Shown here piece after piece: positions 1 through 8,045 of a DNA stretch of 18,984 nucleotides. Both the position numbers and the translations under genes were made by a program. A model generated the notes under the pieces. It searched no databases. It saw only the letters and a program-made list of their open reading frames with translations, and was not told where the DNA came from. Location: assembly GCA_949516455.1 (NCBI GenBank), contig CATILC010000209.1, positions 1 through 18,984 on the forward strand, given 5' to 3'. The DNA comes from Flavobacteriia bacterium (GTDB lineage Bacteria; Bacteroidota; Bacteroidia; Flavobacteriales; Schleiferiaceae). The first letter of the stretch is position 1. Every line of letters begins with the position of its first letter.

Positions 1-1222
1 CGCTCATCAGGTGCAATTGGAAGCCGCCCATATTCAGGGCAAAGCCTCCTGAAATATTGTTCCAGATGCCGTTGATCATGTTGTATCCAGCCACAAAGTG
101 AAAGGTCTTACCCAACTTGGCCTGATAGCTGAAACCCATATCGTGGTAGTTGTTCGAATTCCAGCTGCGCATATGGTAGGTGGCGGAAAGATGGTGGCGC
201 TGATTGAAGCTGTGCGTCAGGGAAGCATATATCTCGCGTGGCAACTTTCGCTTGTAGGAAGCTCCCGTGCGTTCAACAAAACCAAAGGTGGAATCCAACT
301 CTGAGGTCAGGTCATCGAAATTCAAGGCTTCGTTGCTCGGATCGTAGGCCACGCCCTGAAAGCTATAGGTTCCCTTGCTGGTTTGTTCCAAGACATCTTC
401 CTTGTACTCGATGCTCCCCAAATTCAACACAGAAGCGGAAAGCTCCCAGCGATCGGTGATCGAATAGGTGAACCCAAAGTCAAAAGCGAGTCCAGTATTT
501 TCAGGAAAGAGAACCGCACCCCAGTCGTCGATATTACCGTCGGTCAGGCTCTCCACCCCAGCTGTCCATATCAGAATATCCGTTTCGGCCAGCATCTCAT
601 CCCGGTTGCTGCTGACCCCCGCGGTCATGTCTTCGATATAGGCATTCTGGATGCCATAAAAATACTTGGCACGAACACCCAAACTCAGCTTCTCACGGAA
701 GAGATTCTGCTGATAGCCGAAGTGAAAGAAGGTGGCATTGAGCACCTCGTAGTTCACCCCCGACAAGTTGATGTCCATTTCAGAAAAATCGTCCGTCCCC
801 GGCCAGAGGAACTGCAAGAGGTCTGCAGGATATTCCATCTGTACAGAAGTATAGGTCCCCGCGCCCATGGAAATAAAGCCTGAGCCCACTCCAAAACCGA
901 TGTACATAAGATCCGGACGCATATTCAATGCGATCTGATCCACATCCGACATCGATGCCGCGATCTCTTGGATCGCCAGATTCACATCCTGCACATCGGG
1001 ACCGATCAGATCGATCAGCTTGAAGCCCGAATTGTGCAACTGAAGTCCAAAAGAGGATAGGCCGGGAAGCCCTATGGCCGTATGCGCCTCTGCCCGAAAA
1101 CCTGGATTGAGCAGATTGGAACCCGGTACATTGGTGAGTTGATAGAGCGTGAGATCGCTCTGAGCACTCAGCATTCCGCCCAGGAGGAGAAAAAAGGAAA
1201 TAAAAAGAGAACGACGCATCAT
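1..1222 (-). CDS. DUF5723-type outer-membrane barrel protein, 3' part missing
   Basis: The leftward reading frame is open from an ATG-ATG pair at 1222/1219 to the window edge, giving 407 visible residues; the C-terminus lies outside. The N-terminus is a type I signal peptide (MMRRSLFISFFLLLGG, then Leu-Ser-Ala-Gln at residues 18-21). Next comes the asparagine/proline motif NLLNPGF (36-42), typical of Bacteroidota PorV/DUF5723-like barrels, then alternating hydrophobic/aromatic strands (for example LGVRAKYFYG) as expected of outer-membrane beta strands. Start 1222 is preferred because its ATGA overlaps the TGA stop (1219-1221) of the upstream lipoprotein gene, implying translational coupling; no Shine-Dalgarno is visible. 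The segment with LNLGSI followed by SFQG and KLPREIYASL aligns by eye with the barrel-like protein at 4953-6161. The specific function is unknown; assignment to DUF5723 is from pattern memory, not a search. Confidence 0.85.
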   Translation of the reverse strand, partial: MMRRSLFISFFLLLGGMLSAQSDLTLYQLTNVPGSNLLNPGFRAEAHTAIGLPGLSSFGLQLHNSGFKLIDLIGPDVQDVNLAIQEIAASMSDVDQIALNMRPDLMYIGFGVGSGFISMGAGTYTSVQMEYPADLLQFLWPGTDDFSEMDINLSGVNYEVLNATFFHFGYQQNLFREKLSLGVRAKYFYGIQNAYIEDMTAGVSSNRDEMLAETDILIWTAGVESLTDGNIDDWGAVLFPENTGLAFDFGFTYSITDRWELSASVLNLGSIEYKEDVLEQTSKGTYSFQGVAYDPSNEALNFDDLTSELDSTFGFVERTGASYKRKLPREIYASLTHSFNQRHHLSATYHMRSWNSNNYHDMGFSYQAKLGKTFHFVAGYNMINGIWNNISGGFALNMGGFQLHLMS

Positions 1223-2766
1223 AAAGAGGATAGATTGACTCTCCCCTTTAAGCTCAGGGACACTTTGAGTTCATAATCGCTGTAGATCTTGATGGCTGTG
1301 GCTCCGTTGTTCGGACTCTGGGCCTGTCCGCGAATGAGCCAATAGGGCGAGCGGACCATGGTTTGGATCTGTGACTGTTCAAGCACCACCTGAAAGTCGT
1401 TCGTACTGGCCTGTATGCCGCGGCCATTGGCGTCCACCGCAGCGGCATCCAACAAGGGAATATATACGCTGTCGAGGACCACCCGGGAAGAATCCAGGAA
1501 AAAGATCTTGATATCGAGGTCCAGTGGAAAATCATTCTCGCAGCGGAAGCCCAGAGAAATGAAATCGATCAGGCTGTCGTCTTCTGTCAGGTTGATCTCC
1601 ACCTCGTCCTCAAAGCGCAGGTTGGATGTCTTCAGCTCCATAGGCAGATCGATCTCAAGACCGAGCTGCAATACATCCTGTCTGGAGAGAAAGTTGGTGA
1701 CACCCCCTGTATTGCTTGGATTCAGGTTCATCTGACCAGAGTAGATCAGATTGGTCGGCAAAGCGTCCAGAAAATCGACGATCGAGGAATTGGTCTTGTC
1801 GAGCCGAACATTGGTAGCGACCATGGTTCCAGGCGTTGTGGACTGGGCGATCTCAAAAGGAGAAGGGTCCAACTGGGTGACATCTCCATCGCTGTTGACT
1901 CCATCCAGATCGAGTTCAATGCCCATGGATACGCCCATTCCATTGCGCACGAGAAAAGTCAGGCTGGGATCGGTCATGGTGAATCCGGAGGTGAACTCTG
2001 AAATATTCCCCAGCTCCAGGGCAACATCTCCTGTAGGAACATTTACAGGACGCTGCCCAAAAAAGCCGGTGACATTGTTCACTTCGGTGCTGTCAAAGTC
2101 CAGCCGAACGGAAATTGGTGTTCCCGCGGGAATGGAAGGGTCGGGAATGATCTCCAGGGACAGGCTCAAATTGTTGTAAGGTGGTGCCTGTGGATTGCTG
2201 CTTTGGGTGAGGTCGAATACCACATTTTGAAAGTTCACCAAACCCGCCGTGTCCCCTGCAACTGCGCTCTGAACCGAAAGCTGCAGCGGCGTTCCCCCTA
2301 TCAGGCCATTGTTGAAGGTATAGCGAACGGTGACCGGTGCCTGAGCAGGTGTAGAGATGGCCCAGGCCAATCCCAACTGGTCAAATGTCAATTGCTGCAG
2401 CTCCATTGAGCCTAAACTCGTCAGTCCAGCTTCCACAGTAATACCAAGAGTAGAGTCTTGAAGGATGGGAATGTTCTCCAAGTTCAAAGCCTCCTGCGCT
2501 GGAATACTCACGAACTCGCTGGTGGTCATAGAGAACAGACTGTCCTCAGCATAGACGAACCGAAGAAATCCGTCGGGGTCTTGTGTCAAGATGGTGTCCC
2601 GTTCGACGAGATCGTTCAGACGCATACTCAGGTCGACGACCGGTACGATGACATTCGGGGCGGGCCGTGCATCAGACAACTTATCAAAATCCAGGTCATC
2701 CATGCAGGATGAAGAAAAGATCAAAGCCAATGAAAAGAAAACAAATAAAATGCTACGTATATTCAT
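1219..2766 (-). CDS. Predicted outer-membrane lipoprotein, paralogue of the 690-aa lipoprotein
   Basis: A 515-residue protein of a family I cannot name. Residues 1-20 are a lipoprotein signal (LALIFSSSC, Cys21 as the likely lipidated residue, followed by MDD). The remainder is rich in beta-strand-like alternation and Asp/Asn/Ser, without membrane segments after the signal, so an extracytoplasmic lipoprotein is inferred. By eye it is collinear with the divergent protein at 2884-4956: the N-terminal 'P-V-V-D-L-S...NDLV' segment, a central block with RLDKTNSS (321-328), LIY (340-342) and NPS (349-351), and a C-terminal domain with IKIYSDYELKVSLS near residues 492-504. It is transcribed leftward with the DUF5723-type gene (4-nt ATGA overlap). 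A perfect TAnnTTTG box ends 4 nt before ATG, so the mRNA may be leaderless. Confidence 0.87.
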   Translation of the reverse strand: MNIRSILFVFFSLALIFSSSCMDDLDFDKLSDARPAPNVIVPVVDLSMRLNDLVERDTILTQDPDGFLRFVYAEDSLFSMTTSEFVSIPAQEALNLENIPILQDSTLGITVEAGLTSLGSMELQQLTFDQLGLAWAISTPAQAPVTVRYTFNNGLIGGTPLQLSVQSAVAGDTAGLVNFQNVVFDLTQSSNPQAPPYNNLSLSLEIIPDPSIPAGTPISVRLDFDSTEVNNVTGFFGQRPVNVPTGDVALELGNISEFTSGFTMTDPSLTFLVRNGMGVSMGIELDLDGVNSDGDVTQLDPSPFEIAQSTTPGTMVATNVRLDKTNSSIVDFLDALPTNLIYSGQMNLNPSNTGGVTNFLSRQDVLQLGLEIDLPMELKTSNLRFEDEVEINLTEDDSLIDFISLGFRCENDFPLDLDIKIFFLDSSRVVLDSVYIPLLDAAAVDANGRGIQASTNDFQVVLEQSQIQTMVRSPYWLIRGQAQSPNNGATAIKIYSDYELKVSLSLKGRVNLSSL

Positions 2767-2770
2767 GCTT

Positions 2771-2778
2771 CAAAAATA
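2771..2778 (-). promoter_or_regulatory. -7 promoter box (TATTTTTG) 4 nt before the start codon
   Basis: On the minus strand TATTTTTG is followed by aagc and then the ATG at 2766. It matches the Bacteroidota consensus TAnnTTTG exactly. Transcription would then begin at or beside the ATG, giving a leaderless message. No TTG -33 element is seen at 19-21 nt upstream. Confidence 0.6.
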
Positions 2779-2883
2779 CCATTTTAGTTGGTGCAGTCGG
2801 GTACAGTGCGTTCAGTACTGCCCTATTTCGTTAAAGCCTGAGCCGTATCAGCTCGTTGACGGTGTATTTCCGTTCTTTGGCAG

Positions 2884-4956
2884 GTGAAAAAGACGACCTA
2901 CTCGCTCCTACTTACTTTACTCATTGGCTCTTGTGCCCAGGATCTCTCGGACAAAAGCTGGGAGGTGGATGCACTTACACCCATTGCACGCACGAGCCTA
3001 GAGATCAGCGACATAGTCGGTGACAGCCTCATCGGCGTCTCTTCGGACAGCCTTCTGTCATTGGTGCGCAGTCAGAAGGTTTATGAATTCACCCTCGACG
3101 ACCTGGTCGACCCATTTTCCACCACCTTCGAGAATACCGCCAAGCTTCAAACCCTCGACCTCGGGACCCGAAAGATCGATTATGCCATCAGCCTCGGCCA
3201 ACTCGCGGCGCAGCAGGGTCCGCCTTTTGGCAATATCATCCTGGCCAATCATGGGAACAATCTCCCTTTCCCGGCGATCTCCATTGGCAGTCCCATCAAC
3301 TATTCGATCAATGCCAATCAATTCTTCCAGAGCATCACTCTATTGGATGGATGGCTCGTCTTTGAGCTGCGAAACGAACTGCCCATCGATCTGATCAACT
3401 TCGAATACGACTTGATCAACCAGCAAAGCCAGACCCTGGTAACCTCTGGCATCATCCCTCTGATCCCTGCCTACGGAGTGGCCAAAGACAGCACACAGCT
3501 CAACAACATGACCGTCCTGGAAGGCACCTTGATGGCCGAGCTGAAGAATTTGGAGTCCCCTGGTTCGGGCGGTGTGGCTGTTCCGATCGACACCTCGGAT
3601 CAACTGAAGATACAGGTGACGGTCAAGGATCTGAACCCATTCGAGGCGACAGCGATCTTCCCTGCACAGGACCTGATCGACTACACGGAGGAAGTGCTCT
3701 TCGAGACCGATTTTGAACTCTCCCGGATCGTCGTGGATACAGGCGTGCTCTATATGCAGGCCATCAGCACGGTGGAAGAACCGGTCATACTCGAGTACGA
3801 GATCCCATCTGCGACCAAGGACAACCAGAACTTGCTGCTGGCCGGCACGCTGCCGTCCTCCCCGCCCAACGGAACGAGTTTATACAACGACTCAAAGAAC
3901 ATCCGCGATTACAGTGTCAATCTGAACGGGATCAATTTCGACCCGAACGTAAAGAACACCTTCTTTGCGCAGCTGCGCGCCCGGATCGACTCGTCCGGCA
4001 ATATGGTCTTCATCTCTCTCGAAGACAGCATTTATCTGACCACGGGCATTCAGGGTCTAATGCCAAGCAAGATCGAAGGATGGCTCGGCCGGGATACGAT
4101 CTCCACGGACGATGAGCAGCTGCCTCTGTACCTTTTTGAGGATGTCCAAGGGGGTTCTTTCGATCTGGCCGCTGCACGCATTCGTATGGAGCTCATCAAT
4201 CACTTTGGTGCAGATATGCAATTCGTGCTCACGGATGTGCGAACGAAAAACCAGGCTTCGGGACAGATGGTCAGTATGAATTGGACGGGACTCGGCCAGG
4301 CACTCAACCTTCCTTCCGCCCAGGACGATGCCCCCAATTTCCGGCCCATAGCGCATTCAGAAAGCTGGCAGCTGGACGAAAGCAACTCCAACCTCAATGA
4401 ACTTTTCAATATTCAACCAGATCGCCTCATCTACGATCTGGACTTGTTCATCAATCCTTCTGGCATCGCTGATCCCAGCGGTTTTGCCTACCGCCATCAC
4501 CCCATCGAGGCATGGATGCACGTGGAGATCCCGCTGGTACTTTCTTTGGATGGGCTGCTGCTGATCGATACTTCGGATTTCAAGTATTCCGACATCGATC
4601 CCAACGATCGGCTGATCGGCGGTACACTGAGGCTCTTTGCGGACAACTTCATGCCGATCGAAGCTGAAGTGGATCTGATCGCGATCGACAGCACGGGCAC
4701 ACCACTCGATACACTTCTTGGAACCGAGAAGATCCGAGCTGCCCTCTTGAACGCAGATGAGCGGGTGGAATCATCGCTGCGAACGGTCATCGAATACCCA
4801 TTGGATGATCGGGCGATCGAACAATTGAAAAAGGCTGACCGCATGGTCTTCAAGGGCCGGTACAGCACACAGGATCGTCCCAAACGAATTCCACTCTATG
4901 AGCATTACCGTACAGAACTCAAACTGAGCGGAGCCTTCCAATTCCGCATCCATTGA
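2884..4956 (+). CDS. Predicted outer-membrane lipoprotein (long paralogue)
   Basis: A 690-residue protein beginning at a GTG; an in-frame TGA at 2857-2859 leaves no upstream start, and the GTG gives a clean lipoprotein signal (MKKTTYSLLLTLLIGSC, Cys17). No further membrane segments are present and the body looks like beta-sandwich material. It is homologous by eye to the 515-aa lipoprotein: both start with a short acidic linker then 'P...S...I/L-x-D-I/L-V', and both contain LDESNS/LDKTNS (here 497-502), LIY (515-517), NPS (524-526), and a C-terminal domain with 'DS..LD', 'F/R-GR' and 'IPLYEHYRTELKLS' (669-682). It is about 175 residues longer, the extra length lying before these shared blocks. 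It overlaps the following barrel gene by TTGA. A TTTG followed by 4 nt precedes the GTG, but the TA of the -7 box is missing. Function is unknown. Confidence 0.87.
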   Translation: MKKTTYSLLLTLLIGSCAQDLSDKSWEVDALTPIARTSLEISDIVGDSLIGVSSDSLLSLVRSQKVYEFTLDDLVDPFSTTFENTAKLQTLDLGTRKIDYAISLGQLAAQQGPPFGNIILANHGNNLPFPAISIGSPINYSINANQFFQSITLLDGWLVFELRNELPIDLINFEYDLINQQSQTLVTSGIIPLIPAYGVAKDSTQLNNMTVLEGTLMAELKNLESPGSGGVAVPIDTSDQLKIQVTVKDLNPFEATAIFPAQDLIDYTEEVLFETDFELSRIVVDTGVLYMQAISTVEEPVILEYEIPSATKDNQNLLLAGTLPSSPPNGTSLYNDSKNIRDYSVNLNGINFDPNVKNTFFAQLRARIDSSGNMVFISLEDSIYLTTGIQGLMPSKIEGWLGRDTISTDDEQLPLYLFEDVQGGSFDLAAARIRMELINHFGADMQFVLTDVRTKNQASGQMVSMNWTGLGQALNLPSAQDDAPNFRPIAHSESWQLDESNSNLNELFNIQPDRLIYDLDLFINPSGIADPSGFAYRHHPIEAWMHVEIPLVLSLDGLLLIDTSDFKYSDIDPNDRLIGGTLRLFADNFMPIEAEVDLIAIDSTGTPLDTLLGTEKIRAALLNADERVESSLRTVIEYPLDDRAIEQLKKADRMVFKGRYSTQDRPKRIPLYEHYRTELKLSGAFQFRIH

Positions 4957-6161
4957 AGATTCGCTGGATCCTTGTCCTTCTTTATGCGTCGCTGACTTGT
5001 TCGGCGCAATCTCTAGACAGCCTGCGCTTGCGCACCGAGGTATACCATTCAAGCCAATGGGAATTCGGATCCAATGGAATATATACAAAGAGCCTGTTCT
5101 CCTATCTGTCCACACAACAACTCGATAAGAGACTGAAAGAGGATCTGATTTCCAGACTTCAGGCCGAGAATGTACTGGGCAACATACAGGATGTGGAATT
5201 CGGTTTTCGTCAGGAACGCGACAGCATCCACGGAAGATGGAAGCGGGGGTTCGGTCTGCACCTGGCACATCGCAGTCGCTGGGCCATGAACGCCTCTGAC
5301 CGCGCCTATGAACTCGTTTTTTTTGGAAATGCCCGCTTCGCAGGACAATACATCGATCTCATGCCTTTGGATCTAAAGGCCCTGCAGTGGTCAGAAGTGG
5401 GCTATTCCTTCTGGCAGGAGACCAATGACCTTTCCTGGTCAGTGAGCACCAACCTTTTGTTCGGGCATGCCATGCAAGAGCTGGAGGTCGAGCGGGGATC
5501 GATCTTTACTGAAGAATCGGGAGAATTCATTGACGTTCAGACTCAGTATCGATTCAGAAGTGCAGATAGCCTTTTGCTTTTCAAGGGAATGGGGGCATCC
5601 GTTCATTTGGAAAGCAGCTACGACCCTGACGGACCCTGGCGCTTCCGTCTGGGGGTTCGGGATCTGGGTCTGATCGGATTTGGACGATCCAGCTGGGAAG
5701 TGCGGGCAGACAGCAGCTTCCGATTCGAAGGTGAAGAGATTCCCAACCTCTTTGATGAAACAACGAATCTCCTAAATTCTGCACGCGATCGCCTCGAGGC
5801 CACCTTCTACGATGCCAAGGGCGGGACGCAGTGGGTACTCTTGCCTGCTCGATTGAGGGCAGAAATGGGCTATGGCCTTTCCCACCCTTTTCTGAAAGAA
5901 GTGCAGTGGCTGGGAGACCATCTGTTTCTGCCTGGATACCGCTTCAGGAATCGCGTCCGGCTCAAGATGAAAATGTCTCGGCAGTGGACCTTGCGTCCTG
6001 AGCTGAGCCACGGCGGCCTGGCTCGTTTCGGATTCGGGATCGGCGCCCAGTGGAAAAATTCATCCTGGAGATGCGCTCTGGAGCTCAACAATGCCCAGTG
6101 GATGGTCGCTCCTGCTTCTTTTGGTCTGGGCGGTCAGTTCAGCATCAGGTATTTACTCTGA
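4953..6161 (+). CDS. DUF5723-like outer-membrane barrel protein
   Basis: A 402-residue protein starting at a TTG whose TTGA overlaps the stop of the upstream lipoprotein gene (4954-4956). This start gives a signal peptide (MKIRWILVLLYASLTCSAQS), whereas the next in-frame Met is more than 100 residues in, so TTG is well supported. The mature part has many short amphipathic, aromatic-rich strands and ends in 'GGQFSIRYLL', a typical beta-barrel C-terminus. A segment with the order W-x-F-x-LGV-x-DLG-x-I, then SSFRFEG, LEATFYDA and LLPARLRAEMGYGLSH parallels WELSASVLNLGSI, YSFQG, STFGFVE and KLPREIYASLTHSF in the DUF5723-type protein at the left edge. Likely the membrane partner of the lipoprotein encoded just upstream. 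Its stop abuts the stop of the convergent OmpA gene with no spacer. Confidence 0.82.
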   Translation: MKIRWILVLLYASLTCSAQSLDSLRLRTEVYHSSQWEFGSNGIYTKSLFSYLSTQQLDKRLKEDLISRLQAENVLGNIQDVEFGFRQERDSIHGRWKRGFGLHLAHRSRWAMNASDRAYELVFFGNARFAGQYIDLMPLDLKALQWSEVGYSFWQETNDLSWSVSTNLLFGHAMQELEVERGSIFTEESGEFIDVQTQYRFRSADSLLLFKGMGASVHLESSYDPDGPWRFRLGVRDLGLIGFGRSSWEVRADSSFRFEGEEIPNLFDETTNLLNSARDRLEATFYDAKGGTQWVLLPARLRAEMGYGLSHPFLKEVQWLGDHLFLPGYRFRNRVRLKMKMSRQWTLRPELSHGGLARFGFGIGAQWKNSSWRCALELNNAQWMVAPASFGLGGQFSIRYLL

Positions 6162-8045
6162 TCAGAGGATGCGGAGTTCGGTACGACGATTCTGCTGCCT
6201 TCCCTCCTCACTTGAATTATCAGCAAGCGGACGACTCTGGCCATATCCCCTGGCCTCCAACCGATCACTGCTGATGCCTGCATCGACCAAATAGGCTTGG
6301 ACAGAGGCTGCCCGTCGCTCGGAGAGCAGTTGATTGCTTTCTTTGCTTCCCTCTGAATCCGTATGTCCCTCCAGGGAGATACGAAGTTTCGGATTTTGCT
6401 CCATCAAGTCCACCAAACGGTCAAGCTCAGAATGAGATTCCGGCTTGAGGGCATAAGAATCCGAACCAAAGAAGACATTTTCCAATGTGATGCGGCTGCC
6501 TGTTCGGAGCGGTTTGAGCGGCACCTCCATCTCAAAAGCGCGTTCTCGGCTTTGGTTGCTGAGCGCAAAATGGGCCGAATGAAAAAGATAGCCCTTCTTG
6601 TTGGTGTTTAGCCCGTAATCGCTGTATGCCGGCAATACCGCAAAGAAAGATCCATCCGATCCCGAAATGCATCGATGAATGACCTCACCTGAATGTACAT
6701 CTGTGAAGACCAGGTCTGCCCGTGGGAGAACCCGACCGCTTTGCTGATCGCGAACGATGCCCTTGACCCAGGCCGATGGAATGGCCCTAAAGGCCTCAGG
6801 CAGTTCTACCTGGTAAATATCCAAAAGGCCAAAACCGCCGGGCATATCGCTTGAGAAATAAGCAGTCTTGCCATCCGAAGCGATCACAAAGCCCATCTCC
6901 TCACCAAAACTGTTGATCGGATGCCCCAGATTTTCGGGCTCGCTCCAGCGCCCGTCTGTTCCCTTTCTGCTCACGAACAGGTCCAATCCACCCATCCCGA
7001 CATGTCCGCTGGAACAGAAATAAAAGGTCTGTCCGTCCACATGGATGAAAGGAGATGCTTCCTTGCCCGAACTGTTGATGGGCGCCGGCATTTTTTGGGC
7101 CCGACGCCATCGGCCGTCTGACCTTCTTTGGCTGAAGTAAATATCGCTTTGCTCTTCGTTGTGTTTCTTGGAACGAACGAAGTACAAGGTCTGCCCGTCA
7201 GAAGACAAAGACGGCTGGGTTTCCCAATTGCCCGTATTGATGCTGTCGCCCAGATTGAATGCCTCCGACCAACGACCATCCTTTCTTCGTTTGGCCCAGT
7301 AGAGGTCGCAACTCCCCTTTCCTTCCGGTCGATTGCAGCCCACAAAGATCATCAGGTCACCCGCTGCGGAAATGCATTGGGCCCCTTCATTGAATGGGGT
7401 ATTCAGGCGACCCTGCACAGCTGCACCAGGCTGCCACATCCCGTCCACTCGACTCGAAAAATAAAAGTCCTCATCGCGACGGTGTCCCTCGGGATTCCGA
7501 TAGGTCCAGACCAGCTGCTGACCGTCTGCGGAAAGCGCTGGGAAATATTCCATGGCCGCCGTATTGATCTCTGGCCCAAGATTGACCGGCTCGAATGCCT
7601 GCGGATCCTTCAAGGCATCCAAGGCAAAATCACAGCTGCTGACCCTGTGCTGCGCCACCTCTCTAAAACTCTTCTTTTTCTGCTCCCGATCGAGGTATTC
7701 CAAGAAAAAGGAGCGTGCTCTTTCATAATGCCCGATGCTGTAGCTCGCCATTCCGATCTGGAAGGCGATGTAGGCTTTCTTGCTGGCGTTCCAGGCCTGA
7801 TCAAAATACGTTTCAGCCCGATCGTGGTCCTCGAGCTCCATACATATCTGACCGGCCATCAGGGCTGGATCGGCAAATTCCGGATCCTTGTCTATGGCCT
7901 TATCGAGGTGTTCCAAGGCCTCCGCCCATTGATCTGCTCTGTAATGCGCACGGGCCTCCTGATAGTATTTGAAAGCCCTTTTACTTTGGCCGAACAAGCC
8001 CACCGACAACAGACAAAAGAAGATAAAGAGAAGGGCGTTCCTCAA
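6162..8045 (-). CDS. OmpA-family protein: TPR, PD40 propeller, regulatory fold, OmpA domain (PorE-like layout)
   Basis: With start TTG 8045 the protein has 627 residues: signal peptide (RNALLFIFFCLLSVGLFGQ), TPR repeats (about 25-150, for example EALEHLDKAIDKDPEFADP), a PD40/WD40-type propeller (about 170-420, repeated 'LS-DGQTLYF' and 'DGRWSEP.NLG..IN' units), a carboxypeptidase-regulatory-like fold (about 430-510), and a C-terminal OmpA domain (524-627) with GHTD (560-563), LSERRA and GRQQNRRTE, which bind peptidoglycan. This domain order is that of PorE (PG1058), a type IX secretion-associated protein, but also of many Bacteroidota OmpA proteins; this one lacks a clear lipobox. It probably tethers an outer-membrane complex to the cell wall. 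The first possible ATG (8147) would put 34 residues inside queE and bury the signal peptide. The TTG overlaps the queE stop as TTGA, so the two are coupled. Confidence 0.88.
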   Translation of the reverse strand: MRNALLFIFFCLLSVGLFGQSKRAFKYYQEARAHYRADQWAEALEHLDKAIDKDPEFADPALMAGQICMELEDHDRAETYFDQAWNASKKAYIAFQIGMASYSIGHYERARSFFLEYLDREQKKKSFREVAQHRVSSCDFALDALKDPQAFEPVNLGPEINTAAMEYFPALSADGQQLVWTYRNPEGHRRDEDFYFSSRVDGMWQPGAAVQGRLNTPFNEGAQCISAAGDLMIFVGCNRPEGKGSCDLYWAKRRKDGRWSEAFNLGDSINTGNWETQPSLSSDGQTLYFVRSKKHNEEQSDIYFSQRRSDGRWRRAQKMPAPINSSGKEASPFIHVDGQTFYFCSSGHVGMGGLDLFVSRKGTDGRWSEPENLGHPINSFGEEMGFVIASDGKTAYFSSDMPGGFGLLDIYQVELPEAFRAIPSAWVKGIVRDQQSGRVLPRADLVFTDVHSGEVIHRCISGSDGSFFAVLPAYSDYGLNTNKKGYLFHSAHFALSNQSRERAFEMEVPLKPLRTGSRITLENVFFGSDSYALKPESHSELDRLVDLMEQNPKLRISLEGHTDSEGSKESNQLLSERRAASVQAYLVDAGISSDRLEARGYGQSRPLADNSSEEGRQQNRRTELRIL

